From Psychrobacter namhaensis (GTDB taxonomy: Bacteria; Pseudomonadota; Gammaproteobacteria; Pseudomonadales; Moraxellaceae), in NCBI RefSeq assembly GCF_016107545.1, contig NZ_JABASS010000003.1, positions 1-64,000 on the forward strand: a stretch of 64,000 nucleotides of DNA. Reading direction: 5' to 3'. Positions 26,700-35,349 of this stretch are shown here, in pieces. A program made the position numbers and the translations under genes. The notes under the pieces were generated by a model. The model saw nothing but the letters and a program-made list of their open reading frames with translations, ran no database searches and was not told the origin of the DNA. Position 1 is the stretch's first letter, and every line of letters starts with the position of its first letter.

Positions 26700-27734
26700 T
26701 TATTCATGCGCGTGTAAGAAGTCCTCAACCACCCGAAACTGTCCAGCGGTGCTCTCTTCACCATACATCGCTTGGCGAAAAGCATTAGAGTTCGGAATGC
26801 CTGTCGTGTACCAAGCGATGTGCTTACGAGCGATCCGGCAGCCAGAGTACTCTCCATAAAAATCATACAGCTCTTGCAGATGCGCCAGCACAATGTCTTT
26901 TATCTCACCCACACTAGGAGCAGCATGGCTCTCACCAGTCCGTAAGAAGTGCTCGATATCACGAAATATCCATGGCTGTCCTTGCGCCGCACGTCCAATC
27001 ATCACCGCATCACATCCTGTCAACTCGTAGACGCGCTGCGCTTTTTGTGCACTATCAATGTCACCATTGGCGATCACTGGGATACTGATGCTTTCTTTGA
27101 CCTCGCGTATCAACTCGTAGCGCGCCTCGCCAGTATACATATCCTCACGTGTGCGCCCATGAATGGCAATCGCAGCAATGCCTGCTTGTTCAGCGCGGCG
27201 CGCCACACGCAAAATGTTTTCTCGGCCATTCTCGAACCCCAACCGCGTCTTTAACGTCACGGGCACATCCACGGCATTGACAGCGGCATCTAGCAAGCGT
27301 GCGACCAAATCTTCATCTTGTAGTAATGCAGATCCTGCCAGCTTACGACAGACTTTTTTGGCAGGACAGCCCATATTGATATCGATAATCTGCGCGCCAT
27401 TATCAATCTGATAACGGGCAGCTTCGGCCAGCTTGTCTGGCTCCGCTCCTGCGATCTGCGCAGAAATAGGCGCGATCTCATTATCAAAATTGGCACGATA
27501 GAGAGACTTTTTGCGGGCATATAGTGCCGTATCGGCAATAATCATTTCGCTGACCGCGTGGCCTGCGCCAAACGACTTACACAATCGACGAAAGGGATTG
27601 TCTGTCACACCTGCCATAGGCGCAACCATAAGACGATTTTCTATCGTCAGACCGCCGATATTTAACGGCTGCAGTAATGGATGTTCAGATACTGACAAAG
27701 AAGAAGAAGATAAGACTGAAGAATCGGTAGGCAT
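26700..27734 (-). CDS. dusB: tRNA-dihydrouridine synthase B
   Basis: DusB is an FMN- and NADPH-dependent enzyme that reduces uridine (position 17 in E. coli) in the tRNA D-loop. The protein has 344 residues; E. coli DusB has 321. It shows MVAPMAGVTDNPFRRLCKSF, INMGCPAKKVCRKLAGSALL with the catalytic cysteine, HGRTREDMYTGEARYEL, VIANGDIDSA and MIGRAAQGQPWIF. A Ser-rich N-terminal leader of about 25 residues precedes the conserved part. In enterics dusB is followed by fis; here the next gene downstream is the convergent DUF1622 gene and no fis is present. Confidence 0.96.
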   Translation of the reverse strand: MPTDSSVLSSSSLSVSEHPLLQPLNIGGLTIENRLMVAPMAGVTDNPFRRLCKSFGAGHAVSEMIIADTALYARKKSLYRANFDNEIAPISAQIAGAEPDKLAEAARYQIDNGAQIIDINMGCPAKKVCRKLAGSALLQDEDLVARLLDAAVNAVDVPVTLKTRLGFENGRENILRVARRAEQAGIAAIAIHGRTREDMYTGEARYELIREVKESISIPVIANGDIDSAQKAQRVYELTGCDAVMIGRAAQGQPWIFRDIEHFLRTGESHAAPSVGEIKDIVLAHLQELYDFYGEYSGCRIARKHIAWYTTGIPNSNAFRQAMYGEESTAGQFRVVEDFLHAHE

Positions 27735-27806
27735 AGAAAACGGCTTGCAGTTAATGAAAGTAAGTCAATGAAAACAAGCCGTTATTCTAAGGGTTCGTAC
27801 ACATAT

Positions 27807-27834
27807 TGCAAGCTATTCGCGCGAATAACTTGCA
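27807..27834. repeat. 28-bp near-perfect palindrome upstream of dusB
   Basis: TGCAAGCTATTCG, CG, CGAATAACTTGCA: the two 13-bp arms match with one mismatch around a 2-bp centre. It lies 73-100 bp before the dusB start and 34 bp after the betT stop. There is no T-run, so an operator site is more likely than a terminator. Confidence 0.85.
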
Positions 27835-27867
27835 TCGACAAGCACTAATTTTTAATCATGGAATGCA

Positions 27868-29913
27868 TCATTTATCAAACACACTACCCTGCTCCAACGT
27901 GATGTCTTCATCATGTTCTTGCATACGCCACGGTAAACTGTCAGGTGAGACGTTTAAAAAGTGTAGATATTTTTCGAACTGATCAATAATGTCATTAATG
28001 ACCGACTCTGGCTGATAACCGTATAAATCATAAGTTTGTCCACCACGGCGCAGATAAACCTCTGCACGATGGTGATGCTCTTGGGGCAAATCGCTTGCCT
28101 TGTCTTCGGTATAATAGTCAGGCGCATCGTGCTCAGACAAGCGCACTTCGTACCAGAAATCCACATCATCGCCGCGTTGTAGCTCTAATATCGCACGGTT
28201 ATTAAGCTCATCATAGTTCACCGAAGGCTTCCAACCAGTCTCAGCGAATTTCTCTGACACCTCTATCATTGAGGGCATGACTACCTGTTTAATATAGCTT
28301 AATACCTTGTCACGTGTAGGTTGATCGGTTATATAGTCAATCCGATCACGCCACGCTGAAGATTTGAGCAGGTGCGGCGGCAGTTTGTTGTTATTGCCCA
28401 AGCTTTGGTTGCGATGGCCTTCGATACGTAACGCACGCCACATACCAAACATCGCAATCAACATAATAATGGCAAACGGTAAAGCACTAACGATAGCCGC
28501 TGTTTGTAAGGCTTCTAAGCCACCAGCCAGCAATAACGCTGAAGCCACTGCACCTTCAGTGACCACCCAAAATGTTCGCTGCCACCAAGGCGTGTCACTA
28601 CGACCACCGGCTGCTAACGCATCAATGACCAATGACCCTGAATCCGATGACGTCACAAAAAAAGTGATGATCAATAAAACCGTTAATGAAGATACGATCT
28701 GGGTAAAAGGCAAATTCTCTAGTAACTTAAACAATGCGATTGCTTGGTTGTTTTGAACTTCACCAATGAGTGAGTTATAGCCATCGACCATAATCATGTT
28801 CAGTGCAGTGTCACCAAACACCGCAAACCAAAAGAAAGTAAAGAAGGTTGGCACCAACATCACACCAAGTACAAACTCACGGATGGTACGCCCACGACTG
28901 ATCTTAGCGATAAACAAACCGACAAATGGGGCCCAAGCAATGGTCCACGCAAAGATAAACAACGTCCAGTTACCAATCCAGTCATTGTGCTCATAGGCTT
29001 GTAAACTAAAGGTACGCTCAACGATATTACCTAAATAACTGCCCGTATTTTCCATAAAGGCATTGAGGATGAAGACTGTGGGGCCAACGATAAACACAAA
29101 TAACATCAGTGCTGTCGCTAACACCATGTTTAAAATAGATAACCGTTTTACGCCTTTGTCCATACCCGCTAATACTGATATCAATGCTGCAGCGGTAATC
29201 ACCGCAATGGCAATCACTTGAATCCCCGTACTGACTGGGATCATATCTGGCAGTAGATAGTTTAAACCTGCATTAATTTGCGATACTGAGAGACCTAGGC
29301 TGGTTGCGATACCAAACATTGTCCCTACAATGGCAAACACATCAACGGCATGACCGATAGGGCCATGGATTTTATCACCGATAAGCGGATAGAGCGTCGA
29401 GCGCATGGAGAGAGGAAGACCATGGCGAAAAGAGAAATAGGCCAACGACAACCCTACCACCGCATAAATCGCCCAAATATGAAAACCCCAATGAAAATAA
29501 GCAATTTGCATCGCCTCTTTTGCTGCCGCAATAGTCTCTGGTGCCGAGATGGGTGGACTCGCAAAATGCATGACCGGCTCTGCCACGCCAAAGAACAATA
29601 AAGCAATCCCGTAACCGGCCGAAAATAGCATGGCAAACCACTCAAGAAACTTATACTCCGCCTCAGCATGATCAGGACCCAGCTTAATTCCACCATAAGG
29701 TGAAAATGCTAATACAATAATAAACAATAAAAAGAGCGCCACTGCCAACATGTAAAACCACCCAAATGTTTCAGTGGTAAAATTGAGCACGTCGCTAAAT
29801 AATGCGCCTGCAGCATCTGGATTGATGGCCGTACCAATCACCAACAGCAGCATAATAATGGCCGCTGGGACAAACACTGGCAGCAAAATAGTAGAGCGAG
29901 GTAATTTAGTCAT
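27868..29913 (-). CDS. betT: BCCT-family choline/betaine transporter (BetT type)
   Basis: This secondary transporter of the betaine-choline-carnitine family is probably a high-capacity choline importer for osmoprotection. From the ATG at 29913 it has 681 residues; the frame extends to a TTG at 29931, but GAGGGA is correctly placed only for the ATG. Twelve membrane segments span about 10-500. The family signature region FAWTIAWAPFVGLFIAKISR (helix 8) is followed by GRTIREFVLGVMLVP. A hydrophilic C-terminal domain of about 170 residues matches the osmosensing tail of BetT-like proteins. betIBA is not adjacent. A perfect 15-bp inverted repeat lies 42-87 bp upstream of the start. Confidence 0.93.
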   Translation of the reverse strand: MTKLPRSTILLPVFVPAAIIMLLLVIGTAINPDAAGALFSDVLNFTTETFGWFYMLAVALFLLFIIVLAFSPYGGIKLGPDHAEAEYKFLEWFAMLFSAGYGIALLFFGVAEPVMHFASPPISAPETIAAAKEAMQIAYFHWGFHIWAIYAVVGLSLAYFSFRHGLPLSMRSTLYPLIGDKIHGPIGHAVDVFAIVGTMFGIATSLGLSVSQINAGLNYLLPDMIPVSTGIQVIAIAVITAAALISVLAGMDKGVKRLSILNMVLATALMLFVFIVGPTVFILNAFMENTGSYLGNIVERTFSLQAYEHNDWIGNWTLFIFAWTIAWAPFVGLFIAKISRGRTIREFVLGVMLVPTFFTFFWFAVFGDTALNMIMVDGYNSLIGEVQNNQAIALFKLLENLPFTQIVSSLTVLLIITFFVTSSDSGSLVIDALAAGGRSDTPWWQRTFWVVTEGAVASALLLAGGLEALQTAAIVSALPFAIIMLIAMFGMWRALRIEGHRNQSLGNNNKLPPHLLKSSAWRDRIDYITDQPTRDKVLSYIKQVVMPSMIEVSEKFAETGWKPSVNYDELNNRAILELQRGDDVDFWYEVRLSEHDAPDYYTEDKASDLPQEHHHRAEVYLRRGGQTYDLYGYQPESVINDIIDQFEKYLHFLNVSPDSLPWRMQEHDEDITLEQGSVFDK

Positions 29914-29954
29914 AAAAAATGATTCCCTCAAAAAGTGATAATAAAAATAACTGT

Positions 29955-30000
29955 GCCTTTTTAAACAAAATTATTGTTTATTAAATTTGTTTAAAAAGGC
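29955..30000. repeat. Perfect 15-bp inverted repeat upstream of betT
   Basis: GCCTTTTTAAACAAA (29955-29969) and TTTGTTTAAAAAGGC (29986-30000) are perfect complements around a 16-nt spacer. An alternative inner pairing (TAAACA with TGTTTA) is also possible. It sits between the hinT terminator and the betT start, so it is either an operator or a structured 5' leader of betT. Confidence 0.92.
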
Positions 30001-30123
30001 AAAAATGTGGGCAAGTTTAGGTAAGTAGTCATAATATTTATCACAAACTTTCCCAAAACCCTAGATAAGCCTTGTATTTGTAACACTACTTTAACTAACA
30101 TTACATGACTGTTACCAAAAAAT

Positions 30124-30147
30124 AAAAAAGACAGCCCATAGGCTGCC
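30124..30147 (-). terminator. Intrinsic terminator of hinT
   Basis: On the minus strand GGCAGCC pairs with GGCTGTC (one G-T pair, loop TATG) and runs into TTTTTT then ATTTTTT. It lies about 70 bp after the hinT stop. Confidence 0.88.
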
Positions 30148-30216
30148 CTTTCTCACATTAAAAATTAAGCGTTAAGAAGAAATCAAAAACGACGCCTATA
30201 GCCCCCGTTAAAGGGA

Positions 30217-30657
30217 CTAAGCAGTAATAGCAGCAGCAAGTTGCTTTGCCATGTCTGCAAGTTTAGCGCTTTCTACTTGGGTCACCGCATGGCGACCTAG
30301 CTCATGGATACTTGAGGGTATCAGGTGCACATGATAGTGAAAAACAGTTTGCCCAGCTTGCGCGCCATTTAACTGCATTTGAATGACACCTTCACGCTCA
30401 AACACTTGACGCTGCGCCTGCATGACCTTTTTAGAAGTCATCAAAACAGCCGCTGCATAGTCAGGCTCAAGGTCTGCTAAATCAACGGCTTTTTGTTTAG
30501 GTATTACCAGCACATGACCTTCTGCTTGCGGCATGATATCCATAAAAGCAAGGGTTTTATCGTCTTCATAGACTTTATGATAAGGAATATCACCATTTAG
30601 CATTTTGGCAAAAATATTGTTGTCATCATAAGTGGTTTGTTGCTCGTTTTGGCTCAT
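30217..30657 (-). CDS. hinT: HIT-family (HinT-like) nucleotide hydrolase
   Basis: This is a histidine-triad protein; HinT proteins hydrolyse purine nucleoside phosphoramidates and acyl-adenylates. The 146 residues have the family core NIFAKMLNGDIPYHKVYEDD, LAFMDIMPQAEGHVLVIPK and the triad HYHVHLIP near residue 102-109. The C-terminus (VESAKLADMAKQLAAAIT) is Ala-rich and helical. It stands alone with its own terminator. The cellular substrate is unknown. Confidence 0.92.
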   Translation of the reverse strand: MSQNEQQTTYDDNNIFAKMLNGDIPYHKVYEDDKTLAFMDIMPQAEGHVLVIPKQKAVDLADLEPDYAAAVLMTSKKVMQAQRQVFEREGVIQMQLNGAQAGQTVFHYHVHLIPSSIHELGRHAVTQVESAKLADMAKQLAAAITA

Positions 30658-30866
30658 TTTTGTTCCTTTGAATGGTTATGAAATGAATAATACATGTATA
30701 TTGAAACTATCCTCTATAATATACTGGACGAAATGGGGTTTAAGTACAAGCCGGGCAAGCATTGGTACGATAAATTAACAAGTCTAGGCTCACCGCTATC
30801 GCTCACTAATTTATTGGCGAGTCAGGCGCTTTAAATGTTATATTAATAGTCTATTTTAATAACGCT

Positions 30867-31679
30867 ATGTCTATGGATTTGCCTACTTTTTCGACCCGCG
30901 CGTCAGATAACAACGACACTTACTCAACGCTTAATGATACGGCACCAACGTCAGTGTCCAATACCTCTCCGCCTAGTAATGGTATTGGCTCAGAACACCC
31001 TAACGCTACCAGCGAAGAGCATACTCAAACCATTGACCCAAACGCTATCATTTTAGCTGAAGCGTTGACAGACAAAACCATCAGTTGGCAGATACACAAC
31101 TGTAAAATCATCAAAAAAACCGTAACGCAGGATTTGCCTCTACCTTTTTTATATCATTATGACAGCTTGAGTGATGCCGTGAAACAAACCCATCCGCTGA
31201 CCCCTGCATTGCTGGCTTCCTTTAACACTCCCATGACACCAAACGATGCGGCACAGCTGATCGGTATTGAGGAAGGGCTGATAAGTAGCCCATGGCATGT
31301 AAAAGTGATTGGTTCGTTAGTGGTGTTTAGTGAAGCATTGCAGTTAGCGGTACGGCTACATTGGACGAACACAGGCAAAGAGACACAGCAGGTTTATGTT
31401 AAGGAGGCCGCTGATGCGATCGCCGCTGCTTTTAAAGACTGGCAGTTTTTTGGCCGTATCGATGTCCTCTATAAAAACGACAAACAAACACTAATCAGTA
31501 TTGACGAACAAGATAGCAGCGCTCAAACACCATCACCTGAGTCGTTATTGACGATAGACGCTAATGGCGAGTATCAATTGCTGTTGGCCACCCATGCGTT
31601 GGCCGTCATAACAAAGCTAGAAGCGGACAAAGTCGACTTGCCATGGTTTGATAAGGCGATATTAGAGCGCCTTGATTAG
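30867..31679 (+). CDS. Protein of unknown function
   Basis: The 270 residues have no signal peptide or membrane helix. The first 55 or so are Ser/Thr/Asn-rich and look disordered. The folded part (about 60-270) is mixed alpha/beta, with LPLPFLYHYDSLSDAVKQTH, MTPNDAAQLIGIEEGLISSP and WHVKVIGSLVVFSEALQLAV, then an amphipathic helix VKEAADAIAAAFKDWQFFGR and a C-terminal repeat-like pair LISIDE / LLTIDANG. I do not recognise a family. Two ATGs (30867 and 30873) lie together without a clear ribosome site. It diverges from hinT and precedes ilvD by 195 bp. Base composition looks like its neighbours. Confidence 0.7.
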   Translation: MSMDLPTFSTRASDNNDTYSTLNDTAPTSVSNTSPPSNGIGSEHPNATSEEHTQTIDPNAIILAEALTDKTISWQIHNCKIIKKTVTQDLPLPFLYHYDSLSDAVKQTHPLTPALLASFNTPMTPNDAAQLIGIEEGLISSPWHVKVIGSLVVFSEALQLAVRLHWTNTGKETQQVYVKEAADAIAAAFKDWQFFGRIDVLYKNDKQTLISIDEQDSSAQTPSPESLLTIDANGEYQLLLATHALAVITKLEADKVDLPWFDKAILERLD

Positions 31680-31874
31680 CACCTTACCTACATGTCTTTT
31701 ACTGTGTTAAAAGCCGTGACGATCCACCAATTATTTTTAGTTACTCATATCTAATGGTATGGTAAAGACCTAGTATTATTCACTAGTCCTCGCCCTATAT
31801 AAAAAGCACACTATCAGTACCACAGCTGAGGACGAACATTTTCACCACCCTCGCCTATTTGTAAGGAATATCAC

Positions 31875-33785
31875 ATGGATTATCGCTCAAAAACCTCTAC
31901 CGGCGGTCGTAATATGGCAGGTGCCCGCGCTCTATGGCGTGCAACGGGCATGACTGATGGCGACTTTGGCAAACCAATTATTGCTATTGCCAACTCATTT
32001 ACCCAGTTTGTACCGGGTCACGTGCATCTCAAAGATCTTGGACAGATGGTCGCACGTGAGATTGAAAAGGTTGGCGGTGTGGCAAAAGAGTTTAATACTA
32101 TCGCAGTCGATGATGGTATTGCCATGGGCCACAGCGGCATGTTGTATTCACTACCAAGCCGCGACTTAATTGCGGACTCAGTGGAGTATATGGTCAATGC
32201 TCACTGCGCCGATGCCCTAGTGTGTATCTCCAACTGTGACAAGATCACCCCCGGTATGCTAATGGCGGCAATGCGCCTAAATATTCCGGTGGTGTTTGTC
32301 TCGGGCGGTCCGATGGAAGCAGGTAAAGTGATTGCCAGTACCGTGGGCCACAGTCATAACAACGATGGCGGCAGCGACGTCCACACCACTGACAGTAAAG
32401 GCAATGCCATTCGTAAGCTTGATCTTGTGGATGCGATGATGGATGCCGCTGATGACAGCATCAGTGATGAAGATGTGTTGGCTATTGAAAGCTCAGCCTG
32501 CCCAACCTGTGGCTCATGCTCGGGTATGTTTACCGCCAACTCAATGAACTGTTTGACCGAAGCACTGGGGTTATCATTGCCAGGCAACGGCTCACTATTG
32601 GCGACTCATGCCATGCGCCGTGAGCTATTTTTAGAAGCAGGCCGCACCATCGTTTCATTGGCCAAACGTCGCTATGAACAAAATGACGACTCTGTGCTGC
32701 CACGTTCTATTGCTACCAAAGCGGCTTTTGAAAACGCCATGAGCTTAGACATCGCCATGGGGGGCTCAACCAATACTATCTTGCATTTGCTGGCGGCGGC
32801 CAATGAAGCAGAAGTTGATTTTAAAATGGCTGATATCGACCGTTTGAGTCGCGGTGTGCCTTGCTTGTCTAAAGTTGCTCCCGCCTCGCAGAAGTACCAT
32901 ATGGAAGATGTGCATCGTGCAGGCGGTGTGATGGCTTTACTCGCTGAGCTTGATCGGGCAGATCTACTCACTACCGACTTGCCAACCATTCATAGTGCCA
33001 CGATGAAAGAAGCCATCGACAAATGGGATATCATGAATCCGGACAATACCGAAGCACGAGCGTTGTATATTGCAGCGCCTGGTGGTGTTCGTACGACTCA
33101 AGCATTCTCGCAGTCAAAAGAGTGGTCTAATCTCGATGTCAATCGTGAGTCAGGTTGTATCCGTAGTGCTAAACATGCCTATTCAGAAGATGGCGGTTTG
33201 GCAGTGCTTTACGGGAATATCGCCGAGCGCGGCTGCGTGGTCAAAACCGCAGGCGTCGATGAAAGTATCTTAACCTTCACTGGTCGTGCGCGCATCTTTG
33301 AATCACAAGATGACGCAGTCGCTGCTGTGTTAGACGACAAGATCGTGGCCGGTGATGTGGTCATCATTCGCTTTGAAGGGCCGAAAGGTGGTCCTGGCAT
33401 GCAAGAGATGCTTTATCCCACGACTTACCTTAAATCAAAAGGTTTGGGGAAAGAGTGCGCCCTACTCACAGATGGGCGCTTCTCTGGCGGTACGTCAGGG
33501 TTATCCATTGGTCACGCCAGCCCTGAAGCGGCTGAAGGCGGTGCGATTGGCTTGGTTGAAGAAGGAGATACCATTCACATCGACATCCCAAATCGTACCA
33601 TCAATATGCTGGTGAGCGATGCCGATCTGGCCGCTCGCCGAGAAGCAATGGACGCGCGCGGTCGTGATGCATGGAAGCCTGTCAGTCGTGAGCGTCATGT
33701 CACGCCTGCCCTACGTGCCTACGCGGCTATGACCACCAGTGCCGATACTGGCGCGGTACGTGACGTCAGTCAGGTTGAACGTTAA
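31875..33785 (+). CDS. ilvD: Dihydroxy-acid dehydratase
   Basis: IlvD dehydrates dihydroxy acids to 2-keto acids in isoleucine, valine and pantothenate synthesis, using an iron-sulfur cluster. The 636 residues follow the E. coli length (616). Cluster and active-site motifs are [40 protein letters not shown], the lysine region around [18 protein letters not shown], and [25 protein letters not shown] lies 7 bp before the ATG, supporting the start. No other ilv genes are adjacent. A clean terminator follows at 33835. Confidence 0.97.
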   Translation: MDYRSKTSTGGRNMAGARALWRATGMTDGDFGKPIIAIANSFTQFVPGHVHLKDLGQMVAREIEKVGGVAKEFNTIAVDDGIAMGHSGMLYSLPSRDLIADSVEYMVNAHCADALVCISNCDKITPGMLMAAMRLNIPVVFVSGGPMEAGKVIASTVGHSHNNDGGSDVHTTDSKGNAIRKLDLVDAMMDAADDSISDEDVLAIESSACPTCGSCSGMFTANSMNCLTEALGLSLPGNGSLLATHAMRRELFLEAGRTIVSLAKRRYEQNDDSVLPRSIATKAAFENAMSLDIAMGGSTNTILHLLAAANEAEVDFKMADIDRLSRGVPCLSKVAPASQKYHMEDVHRAGGVMALLAELDRADLLTTDLPTIHSATMKEAIDKWDIMNPDNTEARALYIAAPGGVRTTQAFSQSKEWSNLDVNRESGCIRSAKHAYSEDGGLAVLYGNIAERGCVVKTAGVDESILTFTGRARIFESQDDAVAAVLDDKIVAGDVVIIRFEGPKGGPGMQEMLYPTTYLKSKGLGKECALLTDGRFSGGTSGLSIGHASPEAAEGGAIGLVEEGDTIHIDIPNRTINMLVSDADLAARREAMDARGRDAWKPVSRERHVTPALRAYAAMTTSADTGAVRDVSQVER

Positions 33786-33834
33786 GCCTTAGCTTCAATC
33801 ATAATTTCATAAAATACTTCTATAACATCCTATT

Positions 33835-33860
33835 AAGCCTGCACTATGCAGGCTTTTTTT
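33835..33860 (+). terminator. Intrinsic terminator of ilvD
   Basis: AAGCCTGCA (33835-33843), loop CTA, TGCAGGCTT (33847-33855), then a T-run to 33860. Confidence 0.93.
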
Positions 33861-34044
33861 CACCAAAAAACAACACAGCTGTCGTTTTGATAACGATTTT
33901 TTGCGGTAATAAAATTTTTCTGGCGTCATGATAGGGTTTGTTGATAGCTGCTCTTTTTATCCTTCATACAGATAGTTATTGAATCCATTCATATTCCGTC
34001 TCACAGAATAGTCTTTTACCAAAATAGCAGCGTGCATAAAAACT

Positions 34045-35292
34045 ATGATTGAAAACTACAATTTATTCTTATTGATCTGCGGTATCGCTTTTTTGCTCGG
34101 GGCGCTATTTCCTATCCTCTTTAAGCGCACCCCTGTCTCCTTGCCCATGCTCCAAGTCACGTTGGGGGCGATAGTGGGCTACTTTTGGATAACACTCGAT
34201 TTTTTAAATCCCATTGAAAACGGTGTGGTGATTGAAAAACTGACTGAAATTGTGGTGTTGGTCTCATTAGTGGGTGCAGGTATCAAGATTGATACCGAAC
34301 TATCTTGGCAGTTATGGCGGCCTACCGCTCGCCTTTTGCTGATTACCATGCCGATTGGTATTTTTGCGATGGCAATATTGGGTTATTACGCGTTTGGCCT
34401 AAGTCTAGGCGCCGCCATCTTGTTAGGTGCTGTCCTAGCACCCACTGATCCCGTATTGGCATCCAGCATTCAAGTCGGGCCTCCCAATACAGGCGGCGAG
34501 GACACACCGCGCTTTATTTTAACCTCAGAAGCAGGATTGAACGATGGGTTGGCTTTTCCATTTGTTTACTTGGCGATAAAGACAGCAGAAGCCTTTAGTG
34601 AAGGCGATCACTTTACTAGCGAGTTGCTTTGGTCGTGGTTTACCCATGATGTAGTATGGAAAATTGGTGCAGGCTTACTGGTGGGGATTTTTGTCGGAAA
34701 AATCATGGCCAAGCTGGTATTTTCAAAATACAGCAAAGAGACAACCATCTCCCAAGGTTATGTAGTCATTGCCCTGACATTGGTGGCTTACGGCCTAGCG
34801 GAATTTGTCCATAGTTATGGCTTTATCGCGGTATTTGTAGCAGCGTTTGTCTTTCGCCGCTCAGAACGTCAACATTCTTACCATCAAAAACTGCATGATT
34901 TCGCTGAACAATCAGAAGGCTTATTGATGTCATTGGTTCTGGTCACGTTCGGCATGTTCCTTGGACAAGGCTTACAATCTGGGGTTGAGCTAACCTGGCG
35001 AGTCTATATCGTCAGCTTTACGTTTTTGTTATTGATACGCCCTCTTGGCGGTTTTATTGCGCTAACAGGGTTGAGACTCCCGCATACCGAAAAATATGCG
35101 ATCTCAGCCCTAGGTATTCGCGGGATTGGTACCCTATACTATTTGTCTTACGCACTCAATCAAGGTTTTTTTGGTGAGGAAGACGCGCTCAAATTATGGG
35201 TGGTCTGCTCCATTGTCATTTTGGCCTCAATTTTTATTCATGGTCTTAGCGCCCCAAGGCTGCTTAAAATGACGCCAAACAAAAATGATTAA
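34045..35292 (+). CDS. CPA1-type cation:proton antiporter
   Basis: This inner-membrane exchanger, predicted to swap Na+ or K+ for protons, has 415 residues with about 12 membrane segments. Diagnostic motifs are LGAVLAPTDPVLASSIQVGP (helix 5 region, with the ion-binding Asp) and LTSEAGLNDGLAFPFVYLAI, both typical of NhaP/CPA1 proteins. It lacks the long cytoplasmic regulatory C-terminus of some CPA1 members, ending shortly after the last helix. It stands alone, convergent with the serine hydrolase gene. The ion cannot be settled from sequence. Confidence 0.9.
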   Translation: MIENYNLFLLICGIAFLLGALFPILFKRTPVSLPMLQVTLGAIVGYFWITLDFLNPIENGVVIEKLTEIVVLVSLVGAGIKIDTELSWQLWRPTARLLLITMPIGIFAMAILGYYAFGLSLGAAILLGAVLAPTDPVLASSIQVGPPNTGGEDTPRFILTSEAGLNDGLAFPFVYLAIKTAEAFSEGDHFTSELLWSWFTHDVVWKIGAGLLVGIFVGKIMAKLVFSKYSKETTISQGYVVIALTLVAYGLAEFVHSYGFIAVFVAAFVFRRSERQHSYHQKLHDFAEQSEGLLMSLVLVTFGMFLGQGLQSGVELTWRVYIVSFTFLLLIRPLGGFIALTGLRLPHTEKYAISALGIRGIGTLYYLSYALNQGFFGEEDALKLWVVCSIVILASIFIHGLSAPRLLKMTPNKND

Positions 35293-35349
35293 CCCAATAA
35301 TAGGCTTGCTGTACATTCGCTTGCTTGAATGATGTATCAAACCATTTTT

